Source: Aldrovandia affinis (taxonomy: Eukaryota > Chordata > Actinopteri > Notacanthiformes > Halosauridae). Taken from it: a DNA stretch of 64,000 nt. The notes below the pieces were generated by a model, which worked only from the letters and a program-made list of their open reading frames with translations, was not told where the DNA came from and searched no databases. Shown piece after piece: positions 47,396-60,714 of this stretch; positions within the stretch are counted from its first letter, which is position 1; each line of letters opens with the position of its first letter. A program made the translations under genes and the position numbers. The stretch lies in contig JAINUG010000014.1 of the NCBI GenBank assembly GCA_029706075.1, positions 6,621,338 to 6,685,337 on the forward strand, in the 5' to 3' direction.

Positions 47396-48204
47396 TGAGA
47401 TTCCCACTCATGAGGATTTATTGTTATATTAATTGCTATATTAATGGATTTTATAATGTTTTATATTTACATTTATACATACGTAGAGAGTCAAGTCAGA
47501 AATTATTGAGACCCTTGATAGAAGATGAGCAAGAAAAGGATGTGAGAGCTATACTGTATACTCAAAAGCATACTGATTATATTCAGATGATATTCTTTTA
47601 CACTAATACAACACTAGCCCTGGAAAGGATAGAGAGCACCGCGCTGCAAGCAGGTCCTCTCCAAGCCCGCTTAACCTCACCGGAAATTCCAGCGGCCGCT
47701 GGCCTCTTTAAGACCATACAGCCGTTTGATCCGATTGCTCGAAACTGCATTAAAAAAACCTCACTCACACAGATCAGGGCCATTATAAGATGCCCCCCCA
47801 CCTCACCTCCCCCCACGTCATTTTGGAGGAATGAGAGACAGCAGTCCAGCTATTAAACGCATTATCTAGTTATCTACCCCCTGGCCCTGACTGACGAGGC
47901 TTAATGAAAGTGAAGCAATGACAAAACGCACAGACCGAACGCCCTGGATGAGTCATGAGGTTAATGCTCTTAAAGAATTTCAATGCCCATCTCCCCCCCC
48001 ATCCCGCTGCCACTCTTGCCAACAGTGAGTTAGTGCTCACAAACCCAACAATGCTGTTTAATCACATGAGCGACCGGATCAGCATTTGAAGTCCCGAGCA
48101 TGCTCCATCTTTACAACCTGCCGTCCATCTGTATCGGGTTCCTACTTAGCCACACCTCCCTGCTGACATCATTATGCCTTAGCCACACCTCCATTCTGCC
48201 CCAG
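47396..48204. other. ipo11 intron, unrecognised
   Basis: Low-copy DNA. GCCTTAGCCACACCTCC at 48176 is repeated (GGCCTTAGCCACACATC) at about 48778. No exon seen. Confidence 0.4.
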
Positions 48205-48755
48205 ATCAGGACTCCCCACCAGGGCCGGTCTGCATTTTACATTTTACATTTTAAGCATTTAGCAGACGCTCTTATCCAGAGCAACTTACAAGATGTGCAT
48301 TAATACAAGGTAAGAACAATCATAGTTAGCGCACAAGATCAGTGCAGTAATACAGCAATAGACATCATTGCAGGCGTCTGCGTATCATACCTGTAACACT
48401 GGGAAAGAAAAGGTTAGTGTGTGTGGTTTTTTTTTTATAGTGTAGAACAAGTAAACAGTGGTGACAACAGATTGACTAGATGGACAGTGTTCAGTGGTAG
48501 TGGAGCCTGAAGAGGTGGGTTTTGAGTCTCTCGCGGAAGATGCAAGTGATTCCGCGGTCCTGACCGATTGCGGGAGGTCATTCCACCAGCGAGGGATCAG
48601 GACAGAGAAGAGGCGAGACCACGAGGAGCGGCTGCCAGGCGCCCGGAGGGATGGGGCAGTAGTCAGGTTTCGAACCACAACCGTGATAGGTAGCTCACAC
48701 TCGTAAAGGACCAGCCAATACGGGTGCATTAGACCGCTAGGCTATCAGAAGCCCA
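48205..48755 (-). mobile_element. SINE family B head split by an L2 LINE
   Basis: CCCCACCAGGGCCGGTCTG (48215-48232) and AGTCAGGTTTCGAACCACAA (48661 on) are contiguous in the 17323 copy of family B. Here they are separated by 430 bp of L2 LINE. The 3' half of this SINE is missing. Confidence 0.8.
48233..48660 (-). mobile_element. L2-type LINE, 3' end
   Basis: On the minus strand the 5' part encodes SLRAPGSRSSWSRLFSVLIP then RWWNDLPQSVRTAESLAS, the C-terminal block found at the end of L2-type reverse transcriptase proteins. The frame then shifts before the expected FRERLKTHLF. A 3' untranslated region follows (CTATGATTGTTCTTACCTTG, TATTAATGCACATCTTGTAA), then the tail GTTGCTCTGGATAAGAGCGT, CTGCTAAATGCTTAAAATGT and (AAAATGT)n. 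It is strongly 5'-truncated. Confidence 0.85.
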
Positions 48756-50099
48756 TACCTCCTTTCTGGCATCATTAGGCCTTAGCCACACATCACGTTA
48801 GTTTACTGTGTAAGTGAGTGTCTGAGCCTCTGATGGGTGCAAACGCTAATGGATGGAGTCGGACATCCATCATGTCAAGCCCTCCGCGCGGGGGAGGAAA
48901 ACATTCAGGACAGGCTGATGGTACAATATTAAATATCACCTCCACCTTGTGGGGGAATTAGTGGGTGTCATTGAAAAAAAAGCTTCCTGCCTTCAAACAT
49001 CTGTGACACTGACGAATCCCCCGCCCAGGATCGGGGGCCTTGACGCGTCAGCGTTGGGGGAAATTGTTGGCTGTCATGGAACAGAAATTACAGCGTGACG
49101 GTTCATCTTCCCCTCACCACAGCTCAAAAACAAACGCCACTCACACACAAATTCCAAACATGCGTCATATTCAATGTGCCGCAGGGGGAGGGGGGGGAAA
49201 TAAATCAGAAGAATTATGTTTTCTAATTTTGTAGCATTCAAGGACACGGCCCTACTCTCCACGGTATTTAGAGCAAAGATGTAAAAATCTGACTGATCTC
49301 AACACACTCACTCGTGGGGCACAACTTTTAAAAGAGGCAAAAGCAAGTTCAACTACACTACGAGTTCAGCTACACTTCAGAGCTTGCATGTTTCAAAGCA
49401 CAGTGACCCTGGACACATAGAGCCATGGTACTGACCCCCATCACATGACGAGGGACACTGAGGTCAGAATAATCATCTAAAACAATTATATCGCTATAGG
49501 ATATGGCACATTTATACATTTTTTATACATTAATTATGAATAACTACAGTCACTCAATTTGTAAACCCTAGCCTCATCCTTAGTATCATATTTACGACTA
49601 TCTAATAATGCTGGACTTTCCCCCTGATAAATTACAATGCAGTCATTACTGTTTTATGAAGTAGACCTGTATTCTAAAGTATTTCCAATTAAACTCAGCA
49701 GCAGTGAGCCAGACTTATTCCTCTCTGCTGTAAGCCGGGCGAAAGCTGTGCAGATCAGAGTGATAAACCAGCGCCCACTGGGACAAAACTAATATTTTCT
49801 AACCAATCACTTCAACTCAATGAAGGATCTCGAGAGAACTAACCTTCTGGGTTTCCAAGACTATCCCCCAAAAATACCCCTATGTAAGCTTGCCGAGACA
49901 GGTACACACCATACGATGATCTTTGATCATTCTACTCCTTCATGGAGGAGAATGTGGCAGCTGGGATCACAGGTGAACCCCCAAATCAATGACTTAAATT
50001 AATCAATTAGGAGAACAAGACCACCAGTATCCCACCAGTAGTTGAAATTTGAGGAAGATTGTGACCTACAGAACCACAAGGCTGCGATCCATTGTGAAA
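48756..50099. other. ipo11 intron, unrecognised
   Basis: About 1.3 kb without a recognised repeat or exon. Confidence 0.4.
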
Positions 50100-50103
50100 G
50101 TCC

Positions 50104-50345
50104 ATGGTGGTGACTACGTGTGGGGCTCTCTACTGAATGTGAAGGTGGTGAATACGTGTGGGGCTCTCTACTGAATGTGAAGGTGGTGAATACATGTGGG
50201 GTCTCTACTGAACGTGTTTCTCAAAGGTACAAGTGTCAGAATGTGCTTAAAACTAGAGGCATCCGTTGAATGGTAAACAAATTAATTCAAAAATTAATTT
50301 AGACCACCTGAATGTGAAGGTGGTGACGTGTGGTGCTGAATGTGA
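50104..50345. repeat. About 38-bp minisatellite, 3 units plus remnants
   Basis: ATGTGAAGGTGGTGAATACG then TGTGGGGCTCTCTACTGA occurs three times at 50100-50215. Two short remnants (GAATGTGAAGGTGGTGACGT, GAATGTGAAGGTGGGAATAC) lie at 50310-50350. Confidence 0.85.
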
Positions 50346-50992
50346 AGGTGGGAATACTTGCCTGTTTCGTTTTTGCTGAAGTAATTTCCCAGGATGGTAC
50401 CACTTCATTAGACTATTAATTTGGCTATGTCCCTTAAATCAGGATACAAATGCCCACAGGGACGGAGCAACGCGAACAAGGAGAGAAACAGTCCCACAAT
50501 GCATTGTGTCAGTCGAATCCCATGACTGCGCCACTGCCGCATCGGCGGGTTGCCATGGCAATGTGTGCCATCCCGAGCTGATTCACTACGGATACGTGGG
50601 GCTGATGGCCTCTCGCCACAGACTGCCGCGGACCGAAACTAATCTAAGCGAGCGCTTGGGTCCTGACGGTTTCATTGTTCAAAGTTAGTTCCCTCTCCTC
50701 GTTAGCATAGCACAAAACAGGCGTGACCAGAGGGTTCGGTTTTTGTTTTTCCCTAAAGTTCATAAGAAAATAAATAAATATGAATACAAATGCTAATCAA
50801 AAGCACTTTACATAATGAATTCCAAAAAAAACGGTCCCCATGGCGATCAGGTGACAGGACCACACAGCTTAGGAGCGTGTTTAGCCTCTAACGCTAAAGT
50901 GGGCTAGCAATTAAAAACGGAAAAAACCTTCTGCTCAAAGCTCCTTCACACTTACCTGGCAGAACGTTTAAAGATAAGCAACTGTCTGAGGA
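50346..50992. other. ipo11 intron, unrecognised
   Basis: Low-copy DNA with no exon seen. Confidence 0.4.
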
Positions 50993-51405
50993 CAAACTTA
51001 ACTGATGGGAAAAACAATGCTGAAGGGGAGGTGGCAGAACTTTGGGCCGTGTTTTTGACACCTGGAACACGTTGGGGCTAACACGATCGACAGGCCGGAA
51101 CGGGCACGGCATCCTAAATTCAACACCAGAGCGCTTTTCCTTTACGAAATGACTCAGCAAGATTCAAAGTAAATATATTTCAAAACAATTTAATGAAAAA
51201 ATATTTCCACCCCACCCCCAACCCAGCAGCCCCACGTTGGAGGCCTTAAATATGACAAACAAACTTAAACCAAAAAAACAAACAAAAAAACATGAAGTCA
51301 ACCCTGTCGATTGCGTTAGCCCCAACGTGTTCCAGGTGTCAAAAACACAGCCCAAAGTTCTGCCACCTCCCCTAGAGCCTTGTTTTTCCCCATCAGTTAA
51401 CTTTG
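50993..51405. repeat. Large inverted repeat: 100-bp arms, 208-bp loop
   Basis: Arm 1 (50993-51094) and arm 2 (51303-51405) are reverse complements with about eight differences and one 1-base gap. A shared core, read on the plus strand in arm 2, is GTTAGCCCCAACGTGTTCCA then GGTGTCAAAAACAC and CCCAAAGTTCTGCCACCTCC. There is no transposon terminus or target duplication that I recognise. The RNA of either strand could fold into a long hairpin. Confidence 0.93.
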
Positions 51406-51972
51406 AACAGCGAGATGACAATATATTTTTTTCCTACCTATTTTATATATTTTAATATTTTTTCTCATTCTCTCAGAGAGACTGTTACACCGTTTTATCC
51501 CCTCTTGCTCCAAACTGGGCTGAGAGGCTCGTACTTTAAAAGAAAAAAAAGATTTGTGTACAAGCAATTGCAGCATCTGTCAGTCTCAACAGAACAGGGG
51601 GCTGGGGGGGAAGGGGGAAGGGGACAGATGTGGATTCACACAGCCCTGTGAGGATCTGAGCACCCTGTGGAGAACGGAATCAACGCGCTCCCAGAACAGG
51701 AAACGGCGCCCCAGCACCCAATGGAATCAACATGGAGCCCAGAGAAGTACAGCTTGTGACACCAGTGGGGGAGGCGTGGAGGGGGCGGGTGCTCGGCAAC
51801 ATTTCAAGTTAGTTTTTAGTCAACAGACTGACTTTGTTCTTGTCAGAGAAGAGTTACTAGCACAGAAACACTGTTCATTGTGTCCTTTTGCTACACAAAC
51901 GGATATGGTACACACTTGCTTGCTACAAGCATGTTAAGACACATGCAATGGACCTGTGACCCATGTTTAGAA

Positions 51973-52003
<31 letters not shown>

Positions 52004-52071
52004 GATTAAACAAATATTGAGAAAGTTCTGAGAAACCAATTAGCACAGAAATGTGAGCACTGCCACGGCGG
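51406..52071. other. ipo11 intron; CA tract
   Basis: A (CA)n tract lies at 51974-52001. Nothing else recognised. Confidence 0.4.
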
Positions 52072-52140
52072 CCGTATCTTCTCTGCTCTCTGATTGGTGG
52101 GAGAAGGGAGCTGGCCTGACGCCATCGAGCTGCTGATCAG

Positions 52141-52145
<5 letters not shown>
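52072..52145 (-). repeat. Inverted repeat copy 1, downstream of ipo11 exons
   Basis: On the minus strand: CACAGCTGATCAGCAGCTCG, GGCCAGCTCCCTTCTCCCAC, CAATCAGAGAGCAGAGAAGA. It matches 54773-54846 in the opposite orientation with about four mismatches. A TG tract follows at 52143-52178. Confidence 0.93.
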
Positions 52146-52181
<36 letters not shown>

Positions 52182-52200
52182 CATGTATGTATGAGCTTAC

Positions 52201-52281
52201 CTTCAGGACCTGAACCTGACCCTCAGTTGTAATGTCCTTCAGCAAGTCACAGAACGAGCGACACAGTGACTCTGCATAGTT
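52201..52281 (-). CDS. ipo11: ipo11 (importin-11), internal exon
   Basis: An 81-bp exon, phase 0: [20 protein letters not shown] then GQVQVLK, donor AAG/GTAAGC, acceptor CTTCAG. Human (memory): [27 protein letters not shown]. On the transcript the acceptor follows directly on about 300 nt of CU/UGUCUC microsatellite, so the pyrimidine tract is the microsatellite itself. The donor is followed within 25 nt by a CA-repeat tract. Confidence 0.97.
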
Positions 52282-52343
52282 CTGAAGAGAGAGAGAGACA
52301 TGTGAGAGATGGGGAGGGAGAGAGAGAGAGAGAGAGATGAGGA

Positions 52344-52424
<81 letters not shown>

Positions 52425-52429
52425 GGAGA

Positions 52430-52465
<36 letters not shown>

Positions 52466-52471
52466 CAGAGA

Positions 52472-52507
<36 letters not shown>

Positions 52508-52532
52508 CAGAGACAGAGACAGAGACAGAGAC

Positions 52533-52589
<57 letters not shown>

Positions 52590-52590
52590 T
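52282..52590. repeat. GA / GAGACA microsatellite filling an intron
   Basis: Purine-only tract with ATGAGGAGAG and GACAGA interruptions. It makes up most of the 431-bp intron between two ipo11 exons. Confidence 0.97.
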
Positions 52591-52712
52591 GAGGAGAGGG
52601 AGAGACAAGAGGAAAACAGCAGGTGGTGGGGGTGGAGGGAAGCTGTCAGTTTACTGTCACCTCTGTCCTGCATCGAGATTCATTCAAACTCCTGCCTTTT
52701 CACCCTCCTCAC

Positions 52713-52792
52713 CTGTAAGAACTGGGCGGCAGACAGGTAAGTGTAGGCGTTGATGATCTGGAAACACGTGCGGAGGTTTTCAGAGCTGAGTT
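52713..52792 (-). CDS. ipo11: ipo11 (importin-11), first exon visible in the window
   Basis: An 80-bp exon whose first two bases (AA) complete a split Glu codon: LSSENLRTCFQIINAYTYLS then AAQFLQ, donor CAG/GTGAGG, acceptor CTTCCAG. Human (memory): ELSSENLRTCFKIINGYIFLSSTEFLQ. The preceding exon (...LLRIFQNMSPLLE) and all others toward the N-terminal Ran-binding part lie beyond base 64000 or were not recognised. Importin-11 docks RanGTP through its N-terminal HEAT repeats, so this window covers cargo-arch and C-terminal repeats only. Confidence 0.97.
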
Positions 52793-53822
52793 CTGGAAGA
52801 GAAGAGAGGGAACAGGAGTCAGACGAGTGAGAACCCCACCAGCGCTGAGGGAAGACTCAAACCCACAGAACAACATCCTGGACTGTGACTCACTCAGAAG
52901 CCATCTATCCCATGATGTTGTGCGTCAGTAAGCAGTGATGTCATTAATAATGCACTGCGCCTCAGTAAGCAGCGCTCGAACGGACTAAGTGCCGTCACTT
53001 AATTAGCAGTAAAGCGGTCAGCGCGTGCCTCCAAAACTCACTCAGTTTTTTCAGCGATTTCTTAGATTTTCCGTGTCCGGCACAGTTCTAGCTTACTTAT
53101 AAACACTTACATGTAAGTCGCTCTGGGTAAGATTGTAAATGCAAGTGCAAATCTCTTGAGTTAAGAACCGTGACTTAAGAACAGTGAGCAGTAATCTTAT
53201 GAGCAGGGACCCAACAACAAGTGCAGGTCTAAGTGCTCTCTGGTCCTGTGCACTGTGACTGAAGCAGCACACAACCAATCAGCTTCAGACATGCCAAAGC
53301 AAGCCAATCCTAACTCTTTATTTCATAGCGTATAACATTTATGGAGCATGCCATTTTTTTAGGTCAATGTTTAATAGCATGTATTTAAGTCCATTAAGTG
53401 TGCATATTTCAAGACCTGGAAACTTTTTCAAGGTACTCTTAAAATATGTAAGAGTAAATAAAAGATGACAAACAATGAAAGAAGGTGGCAGCTGTGGAGT
53501 GAGGCGTTCACTGCAGGAGCAGAGACAGGATGTGATAGCGCCATACGGCGCCTTCAAGGTGAAGCCCAGGCGGGGTGGTGATGGACTCAGGACTCTCGCC
53601 TCAGTCTGCAGGGGGTGGGTATGACCCGTCACGACACTGCAGCTACAGCTGAGAGGATGGAGCTTCACTGGGGGCTCTCTCTCAGGCGGTTGCCAGGCTG
53701 AATGTCAGAACTTAACAGTGATGCAGAGTGGCAACTCTCCCAACAAGAGCAGGAACCAGAGACACACACGCAGACATGTATGCACACACACAGACTTGGA
53801 CACGGACACGGACACAGACACG
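52793..53822. other. ipo11 intron; CA/GGACAC tracts
   Basis: A lone SINE-tail-like ACATGTAAGTCGCTCTGGGT lies at 53108. A CACACA/GGACAC tract occupies 53758-53822. Nothing else recognised. Confidence 0.45.
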
Positions 53823-54747
53823 GACATAAGAACATAAGAATACATAATGATGAGAATGGGCCGTTCGGCCCATCTAGTCTCATCATGTCCTAATCTAAAG
53901 AGTATCTAGTACTACATCTAGCCTGGACTTGAATAGCCCAAGCGTTTCTGCCTCTACTACCTGACCTGGCAAGCTGTTCCAGGCATTGATAACTCTCTGT
54001 GTAAAGAAAAACTTCCTAATATCTGTGCGGAATTTGCCTTTAACTAATTTCCACCTGGGGCCTCTTGTTCTGCTGACCCCACTTATCTTAAAAAATCTTT
54101 GGTATTTTACTTTGTTAATCCCTTTTAGGAATTTAAAAACCTAAATCAAATCCCCCCTAAGTCTCCATTTGCTAAGTTTAAATAGATTGAGTGCCTTAAG
54201 TCTCTCATCATAACTTTTACCTTTCATACCAGGTATCAGTTTAGTTGCCCTTCTTTGGACTTTTTCAAGAGCTTCTATATCTTTCTTGTAGTGCGGTGCC
54301 CAGAACTGCACACAGTATTCTAAGTGAGGTCTGACAAAGGCATTATATAACATTAATATAACCTCCTTTGATTTATACTCAATACTTTTTGCTATGTATC
54401 CCAGCATCCTGTTGGCTTTTTTCACTGCTATAGCACACTGCTTTGATCAACTACAATTCCTAAGTCCTTTTCAAATTGAACACCTACTAACTTTTCTCCT
54501 CCCATAAAATACTCCTGTCTAATGTTTTTATTTCCCACATGCATAACTTTACATTTAGCAATATTGAAAGTCATCTGCCATGTATCTCCCCATTTTTGGA
54601 TTTTGTTTAAATCATCTTGGATTACTTTAGTCGATTCCAAACTGTTTGCCAAACCCCCAAGTTTAGCATCATCTGCAAATTCAACAATTTTGCTACTAAT
54701 GTCCATATCAAGATCATTTATGTAAATAAGGAAGAGCAGAGGTCCCA
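53823..54747 (-). mobile_element. 5'-truncated LINE (CR1/L2-like group)
   Basis: The minus strand encodes the middle and C-terminal reverse transcriptase. The 3' untranslated region ends in a TTCTTATGTTCTTATGTCCG-like tail at 53823. It sits in a GGACAC/CACG tract: CACGGACACGGACAT on one side, CAGGACACGGAGG on the other. Confidence 0.85.
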
Positions 54748-54790
54748 GGACACGGAGGTATGCACGCACGCACGCACAGCTGATCAGCAG
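54141..54790 (-). pseudogene. LINE reverse transcriptase, broken
   Basis: The first frame has GPLLFLIYINDLDMDISSKI and EFADDAKLGG (catalytic FADD box), then FEKDLGIVVDQ. The second frame, shifted near 54428, has MKKANRMLGYIAKSIEYKSK, YNAFVRPHLEYCVQFWAPHY and LEKVQRRATKLIPGMK, typical of the thumb and connection region of CR1/L2-like LINEs. The endonuclease and the N-terminal half are missing. Confidence 0.85.
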
Positions 54791-54846
54791 CTCGATGACA
54801 TCAGGCCAGCTCCCTCCTCCCACCAATCAGAGAGCATAGAAGAGAC
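54773..54846 (+). repeat. Inverted repeat copy 2, upstream of ipo11 exons
   Basis: CACAGCTGATCAGCAGCTCG, GGCCAGCTCCCTCCTCCCAC, CAATCAGAGAGCATAGAAGA on the plus strand. It is the partner of 52072-52145, bordered by CGCA and CA tracts on both sides. Confidence 0.93.
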
Positions 54847-56579
54847 ATGGACACACACACAGACCCGGACACACGCACGCACGCCACACACAAACACATG
54901 TACAGTTCCACACAGATCTTCATATCTACCCACATATCTGCACAAAGGCTTATCTGTAGGTGTGAACACCGCTGCATGAGCCCTCCCTCGAGCCCGGACA
55001 CCTGTGGGGAACCTCAAAACTGCGCTTCCTTAACTTCACATTATCCTTTCTCTTTTTTTATTTATTTGCAACGAAATTGAATTTCCCCCTGTAAAGCAAT
55101 CTAACTTAATATTAATATTCATGGAATCGCTGGAGGATGATATTGCTGTCATTTGTGTGATCGTGTGTGTTTAAGATGGTGGTGTTCAGGGACTTCACCT
55201 CCAAAATGGTCTTCAGCTCAGATTGCGCCATAAAAAAAACATCATTTGTTATTAATTCATATATATACTGTATATATGTGCGCACACGCACACACGCACA
55301 CACGCAAACACGCACGCACGCACGCACGCACGCACACTACCCTCCAAATGTTTCACACACTGATGAAGAGCAAACACCCTGGATGAACAAACTATCCAGG
55401 TATTGTTATATTGTATATTGAGCTATATTTTATGCTCAAAATGGGAAAATTACATCCTTTTATACAAATACAAATTGTACAAACTATTTTGGTTAACAAG
55501 TACAACATGCCTATTCCCCCCCACACCCCCCAAACACTTTGTGCACCCTCCCCTAGCAGGGATGGGACAATGCCTTCTGCAGTGTTACAGCCTCTCAAAC
55601 CACTGTGCATGGGAGCAAGAAGCACGTGCGGCCTCCACCGTGCAACCAACCAGGGTTTACCCACAAAGCCAGGCGCCGTTTTGAGGAGCCTCCATGCCCC
55701 CCTCGGCAAGCCAGGCGTCCTGAGGTGGGACCTGTGCCGATGGCCTCCCGTCACCCCGCGCCCCCTGCCCCGCTCTGTAAAAACAAGCCGCCGTTTTCAT
55801 GCTCGCTTTAACGCCGTTTTTCACCGCGGCACAACACTCACGCCGGGGGGACAGCCGAGACAGATTTGTGATGCAGTTTGTTTGTCAAACCGAGGTCCTG
55901 ACTCACTGTGGCCAATAAAACACCCCCTGGCACTTTTTCAAAAGAGTTGGGGCGTGTGTGTGACACTGTTAGAGGTGGAGGGAGGAGTAGAGAGGGCTGC
56001 GCCTCCCTTTTGGCTGCTGTCAGGTATTCCTGTTCCCTCCCACAGCCTGGAGAGGACTACAGGACCTTGAACAGCAGCGGCCTCACTTACAGGCAGGCTC
56101 ACCTGAGGCTAATGAGCTATGAACTTGGGTGTTAGCCATTGCCTTCGTTAGGCCTTAGAGGTCGTGGAGGAATTGGTGCTAGCTTTCCTTACCCTACAGC
56201 TTTTTGCAGACTTTTCATTGTTTTGACTGCCCTAAAAGAGGTAAATAAATTAGCCGCTGGCCTGCTGGAACACTGCCTCGGTTTGTTTCTTTCTGTCCAC
56301 TTGCCACACCTGCGGCAGGGTGTTCATCCCGATGCCCTGCTCAAATCCCTACAGAAACCGTCTCTCTACATCTAGCCACTGAATAATCCCCCCTACACCT
56401 GAGGCTCCTTAAATTAATGACTGAAAGGAAATTAAACCAAAACGTTAATCCTGGTCTGGGCGTAGACGTTGATTTTGCGTCTCTTTGAACGCCCACTCGG
56501 GAGCAGTCGGTGAAGGAGCGGATAGACCAAGGAACGGCAGAGATGGAAGACGGTGTTAACGAGATCGGCGGTAGTGTTA
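54847..56579. other. Intron or flank; CA/CGCA tracts
   Basis: CA and CGCA tracts lie at 54850-54900 and 55278-55336. TGAGCTATATTTTATGC at 55418 is a weak Tc1-terminus match. A G/C-rich patch at 55560-55870 gives a 219-codon open frame with no recognisable domain. Confidence 0.4.
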
Positions 56580-56945
56580 TTAGATTGGTGGTGGATCCTT
56601 CTCTCCCTCCTTCTCATTCTCCCTTTCTCTTCCTCTCGCTGTGCCCCTCTCACTTCACATTCTCCCTCCCTCTTTTCTCTCCTCTGCTCTCTCTCCTTCT
56701 CACTTATTCTCTTTCGCTCACCCTTACTCACCCCCTTTTTCCCCTCTTCCTCCCCATCTGTCTCTCTCTCCCTCCCTCTTATGCCATTTCTTTCCCTGCC
56801 TCGTTTGTTCACCCTCATTGCCCCCCTCTCTTTTTCGCTTTCTCCTCCCCTTCTTCTCCCTTTCCTTCCCTTTTACACACCCTTGCCATTCCCCTCTTGC
56901 TATTCCTCTCTTTGCCCCCCCCATCCTCCCTCCACATTCATCTCT
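56580..56945. repeat. Pyrimidine-rich tract, irregular
   Basis: About 365 bases of CTCCCTTCTC-like sequence without a fixed period. Overlapping Leu/Pro/Ser frames are artefacts. Confidence 0.85.
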
Positions 56946-60317
<3,372 letters not shown>

Positions 60318-60700
60318 GGCCTCCCGCGTGATCTAGTGGTTTCAACGTCCGACGCTGGCCACGGCGACCGGGGTTCGATTCCCCATCGCGCCAGAGTCGG
60401 CTCTGGTCGGGAGTGCCATCGGGGCGGCAATTGGCTGTCCGCCCAGCGAGTGGGGAGGGAAGCCGACACACACAGTTCGCTGTGCAAAGGAGTGGTTCTG
60501 GGGTACCGGAATTACAGTCGACGGCACAACGAGTGTTGTCTCGGAGGAGGCAGCGCTTTGCCCTTGTCACTGCCAGTCACAGGACTACGGCAGTGAACTA
60601 TGAGGGAAGGGGGATTGAACTAAGCACACAGGTAATTGGCTACCAAATTGGGAGAAAAACGGGGTAAAATCGGAAAAAAATAAAATATATTTTTTTTTTA
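60318..60700 (+). mobile_element. tRNA-derived SINE, family C, complete
   Basis: Head GCCTCCCGCGTGATCTAGTG, B box GGGGTTCGATTCCCC, GGGGCGGCAATTGGCTGTCC, CACTGCCAGTCACAGGACTA, tail GTAATTGGCTACCAAATTGG, GAGAAAAACGGGGTAAAATC and an A/T-rich end. GGTACAAAAGT flanks both ends (60305-60315, 60704-60714), a likely 11-bp target duplication, reading AAAAAGGTACAAAAGT on both sides. Confidence 0.92.
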
Positions 60701-60714
60701 AAAAGGTACAAAAG

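Noticed and set aside
55411-56070. 219-codon plus-strand open frame
   Set aside because: It starts in AT-rich DNA with a Tc1-like scrap and continues through GC-rich DNA on the strand opposite to ipo11; no domain recognised.
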